DNA of 64,000 bases from Exilibacterium tricleocarpae (GTDB taxonomy: Bacteria; Pseudomonadota; Gammaproteobacteria; Pseudomonadales; Cellvibrionaceae): assembly GCF_007004655.1 (NCBI RefSeq), contig NZ_ML660099.1, positions 143,332 through 207,331 on the forward strand. The letters are read 5' to 3'. The position numbers were made by a program, and so were the translations under genes. Under the pieces are notes generated by a model. It saw nothing but the letters and a program-made list of their open reading frames with translations, was not told the DNA's origin and did not search any database. Of the stretch, positions 61,366 to 64,000 are shown piece by piece. The stretch's first letter is position 1. Each line of letters starts with the position of its first letter.

Positions 61366-62295
61366 ATGGAAGGCATGGACCGGCTGCCGGCACTGATTTC
61401 CGGCGCAGAGTATGAAGACTATCACCCCGGCACAGTAGCGATCAGCAGTAAAGGGCAAAAATACTGGGACAATCTGCTGCTCACCCGTTACCTGTCACCG
61501 AAGTGCTCAGCGGGCAGCGCCTGCCCGGCCACCACTGATCATATTCTCGCTTTTTCTGACAGCGGTGCGGTAAAGGGACACTACGCATTCAATACAGGGA
61601 AATGGCAACCCTATGTCTGGCGCCAGCGAGAATGGCTGCTTGGCCAGGCATTCCAAAACGCCTGCAAGTCGAGGTGGAATGCATTGAGCGATGACGGCAC
61701 CGAGTTATCGGTATGCTACCTGCATCTGTCTCCGACATTCCTGGAAAACGTGGCGCTACAGGTGGCGGATCGCGATGCCACTAACATCGAACTCCCCCAT
61801 CAGCTCGGCATTAGCGATCCGCTGATGCTTCAACTTGGGCTGGCGTTGCGCAGCGAAGCTGAATGTCCCAACCTCTATGGGAAAATTTTTATAGAGACAG
61901 CCGCCCACTTGCTGGCAACACACCTTCTAAAAAACTACAGCACCACACCCTACAGGATATCGAAGCCCAATCACCGCAGGCACGGCGGAGCGTGGAGAAC
62001 AGTCATTGACTATATACACAGCAAACTCGATAAAGAGCTTTCCCTCCAGGCCATCGCCGGCGTTGCCAATATGAGCCCCTACCATTTCGCGCACACGTTC
62101 AAGGACACCATGGGAATAGCGCCGCACCGGTATATCATAAAAACCCGTATCGAGAAGGCGAAGCGATTATTGCGGGACACGAATTTACCCATCAATCTGA
62201 TTGCCCTGGAAGTCGGCTATACGAGCAGCCACTTCATTCGTATGTTTAAACGTCTGGTCGGGGTCTCGCCGGGTATATACCGCAAACAAATTTGA
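61366..62295 (+). CDS. AraC-family transcriptional regulator
   Basis: A 309-aa regulator. The C-terminal AraC domain is complete (LSLQAIAGVANMSPYHFAHT, then INLIALEVGYTSSHFIRMFK and VGVSPGIYRKQ). The N-terminal ~190 residues are of unknown ligand class (LISGAEYEDYHPGTVAISSK). ATG 61366 is the start in use. The gene stands alone; the closest other gene is the exported protein 62400-63137, convergent with it. Base composition is more AT-rich than olsF next door. Confidence 0.9.
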   Translation: MEGMDRLPALISGAEYEDYHPGTVAISSKGQKYWDNLLLTRYLSPKCSAGSACPATTDHILAFSDSGAVKGHYAFNTGKWQPYVWRQREWLLGQAFQNACKSRWNALSDDGTELSVCYLHLSPTFLENVALQVADRDATNIELPHQLGISDPLMLQLGLALRSEAECPNLYGKIFIETAAHLLATHLLKNYSTTPYRISKPNHRRHGGAWRTVIDYIHSKLDKELSLQAIAGVANMSPYHFAHTFKDTMGIAPHRYIIKTRIEKAKRLLRDTNLPINLIALEVGYTSSHFIRMFKRLVGVSPGIYRKQI

Positions 62296-62399
62296 GTCAG
62301 GTGTTACCGCGGTGCCGGGCCAACCGCTGGCCGGCATTGCACCGCGGCAGCGCGCGGCGGCCGGCCTTTCGAAGGGAATATTGTATCCCACCCGGCAGC

Positions 62400-63137
62400 T
62401 CAATGGTCTCTGTCCGCAACCAGCCGCTCCTCGAGCTCTCTCATGGAAACCCCGGCATCGGTAAAATAGACGGTAAGCCTGCCGTCATCACCGGGCTTGG
62501 TAAAGCCGCTGCCGACAAACGGCGGCAGCCCGACCACATCACTGATATCCGGCACTTCGCCACCGGCCTGGGCAAACATCGCCCGGCAAAAACCGTCGCC
62601 GCACTGCATCGCTTCAACACTGACACCGGGCAATCGCTCAAGCGTCTCAGTGACCTCCGACAGAGCCCGCTGGGAATACTCGACATCGACATAGTTCATA
62701 GCGATCAGATCGTCCATCCAATGCCTCAGATCGACTTCGGTCACAGTTGCAACCGCCCCGGTATGGCCTGAGAGATTTTCGGTTTCCGCTTTTATGTGAG
62801 CGTCGTCACCAGTATCGCCGGATCCCCGAGCGGAAGTCTTGCCGCCGGTTTCCACGGCCGCCACCCTGGCCTCAAGCGCTTTGACCAGATCGATAAGGCT
62901 GTTTTTCTCGGCACGCACTTTATCCAACTGTCTCTGGTTGGCCTGCTGCAAGCCTCTCAGGCTGTCAGACAAGTCGTCCATCTTGCTATTGAGTTCTTCA
63001 AAGCCATATAAATCCGTTTGCTTCAAACCCTGTAAATCCATCGACACCAGCGGTGCTTCCGGGACTCTGTCACTGAGAAAAAAAACCGCCCCGACACCCA
63101 CCACAAACGTCACGGCTATCGCTAGCTTCGCTTTCAT
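62400..63137 (-). CDS. Uncharacterised membrane-anchored coiled-coil protein
   Basis: A 245-aa protein. An N-terminal hydrophobic segment (MKAKLAIAVTFVVGVGAVFF) anchors or exports it. A coiled coil follows (about residues 40-95: LNSKMDDLSDSLRGLQQANQ), then a linker and a C-terminal domain with a Cys pair (MQCGDGFCRAMF) likely to form a disulfide. I start at ATG 63137, which has GGAGGTG upstream; the frame reaches 63215. No family is recognised. A small exported protein gene lies upstream on the same strand. Confidence 0.75.
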   Translation of the reverse strand: MKAKLAIAVTFVVGVGAVFFLSDRVPEAPLVSMDLQGLKQTDLYGFEELNSKMDDLSDSLRGLQQANQRQLDKVRAEKNSLIDLVKALEARVAAVETGGKTSARGSGDTGDDAHIKAETENLSGHTGAVATVTEVDLRHWMDDLIAMNYVDVEYSQRALSEVTETLERLPGVSVEAMQCGDGFCRAMFAQAGGEVPDISDVVGLPPFVGSGFTKPGDDGRLTVYFTDAGVSMRELEERLVADRDH

Positions 63138-63252
63138 TTTGGCACCTCCATGCAGGCCAAATACAGCAATACCCCGACCGGGCACCAGGGTAGCGTCCCG
63201 GTCGGGCGGTGCCATATCGACGCCTTAATTGAAAAACTACTGTGTTATAACA

Positions 63253-63567
63253 TCAGTTGTTATAACAGATGGCCGAGCAACGGGCGTCGGCGTCACTGCT
63301 TTTTCCGAGCCTGGCCTCGAGAATCCAGTCGGCCCCGCTCGACCGGTATGCCCGGCACCGCGCCCACTCCCTTGAAGTATCCGTTTCTTCAATTTCAACT
63401 TTACTTAAAAAGCAAAAATGATTGGCGTGAGTACGCATCGGCGTCCAGGCCACCCCGGCGTTGCTTTTGTTTTGTGTCCATGTACCATCGTAAGACACGG
63501 CTTGTGCTTGCAGTGAGCCCAGCAACACCCCTAATACCGCTAACACTTTAATCAGTCTGATTTCCAT
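63253..63567 (-). CDS. Small exported Cys-containing protein
   Basis: A 104-aa protein with a Sec signal peptide (MEIRLIKVLAVLGVLLGSLQAQA). The mature part (about 80 residues) has four Cys residues (NHFCFLSKV, WARCRAYR, DARCSAICYN), suggesting two disulfides. Start ATG 63567 has TAGGAG at good spacing; upstream frame sequence is not protein-like. Not recognised; it could be a small periplasmic or secreted factor. It is 115 bases upstream of the coiled-coil gene on the same strand. Confidence 0.7.
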   Translation of the reverse strand: MEIRLIKVLAVLGVLLGSLQAQAVSYDGTWTQNKSNAGVAWTPMRTHANHFCFLSKVEIEETDTSREWARCRAYRSSGADWILEARLGKSSDADARCSAICYNN

Positions 63568-63937
63568 TTTGTTACTCCTATAAATATATCCAATTGCAAA
63601 AAAAGTGATAAAACCAAAAGGTCGATCATGGACAGCATCAATCGGCCACGGTGCTGATAGTAGACAAAACCGGCGTTGCAGGAGTTGCTGTTCTTGCGGA
63701 AAAACGGCGCTCGCTTGCGGAGCTGGTGGATCAGGGAAAAAGCGGGCATCGGGTCCGGGGACGGCAAGAAACTTACCGTAGCCACCGGCACCCACGCCGC
63801 CGCAACGGCAAAGTCAAGATAATCTCAATGTTACGCAAATCGATTTGGCACTATTGGCAACCGGTGCCACATATTCGGTTCAACCGAGCTGTGATGTCCC
63901 AGTACCAGCGCGGTGCGGGGTCCGGTGCGGTCGGTCC
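63568..63937. other. Intergenic region, right end
   Basis: Upstream of the small exported protein gene. It includes its presumed promoter region, but no confident -10/-35 pair is seen. No other gene is supported, and the minus-strand frame to 63795 here is not protein-like. Confidence 0.4.
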
Positions 63938-64000
63938 GGTTCGGGGTCGGTTCGGGGTCGGTTCGGGGTCGGTTCGGGGTCGGTTCGGGGTCGGTTCGGG
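63938..64000. repeat. 11-bp tandem repeat running off the edge
   Basis: GGTTCGGGGTC repeats 5.7 times without change up to the last base, preceded by degenerate GGTGCGG/GGTCC versions from about 63911. Its true length is unknown because it is cut by the window end. An 11-bp period is close to one helical turn. Confidence 0.95.

Noticed and set aside
63247..63269. Paired GTTATAAC dyads as a possible operator
   Set aside because: They lie at the 3' end of a coding sequence, partly in its last codons; no promoter context.

Overview
The window looks like the chromosome of a free-living, GC-rich gammaproteobacterium, probably marine and related to the Cellvibrionales/Pseudomonadales. The main clues are the BioC-BioH fusion known from Saccharophagus and Teredinibacter, a Pseudomonas-like PilZ protein-fimX-serB-membrane protein neighbourhood, a complete EF-P lysylation set, a bifunctional OlsF-type ornithine lipid synthase and REP-like palindromes. 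No rRNA, CRISPR array, prophage or complete insertion sequence is visible.

Layout. 0-2.5 kb: 3' part of rpoD with its terminator, cysK and a CAU tRNA (probably Ile2). 2.6-13.3 kb: a mosaic accessory stretch with a solitary adenine methyltransferase, a TetR regulator behind a broken gene start, an AraC regulator, an FG-GAP propeller protein, several unrecognised proteins (one clearly AT-richer), a CNNM/CBS membrane protein and a spondin-domain protein. 13.4-20.8 kb: a winged-helix/TolB-propeller membrane regulator divergent from a PDZ-alpha/beta hydrolase, then an hscC-type Hsp70 coupled to a J-like/Sel1 membrane protein. 21-29 kb: CPA2 antiporter, ppnN, a small protein, a GGDEF-EAL protein and an aminotransferase. 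29-35 kb: higA remnant, orphan parA, LpxR-like protein, LysR regulator divergent from egtB-egtD (ergothioneine).

35-38.2 kb: an acyl-CoA dehydrogenase segment bracketed by inverted copies of a REP-like palindrome cluster, with a PsrA-like box upstream of the dehydrogenase. 38.2-45 kb: a SprA-like HExxH protein and a flagellar-rod-like protein, then the biotin operon bioB-bioF-bioCH-bioD with a BirA operator placed between bioB and the divergent comF. 45-51.7 kb: KAS III-like enzyme, srkA, cysE, a 700-bp repeat-rich non-coding region, and epmA, efp and epmB. 52-64 kb: PilZ protein, FimX homologue, serB, smp-like gene, DUF924 gene, olsF, an AraC regulator and two small exported proteins. An 11-bp tandem repeat runs off the right edge.

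How the genes work together: cysE and cysK make cysteine, which can feed ergothioneine synthesis (egtBD). The bio genes form one BirA-controlled unit except bioA, which is not in the window. epmA, epmB and efp form one post-translational modification system. The PilZ protein and FimX probably link c-di-GMP to type IV pilus function. All calls come from reading the sequence; no database search was run.
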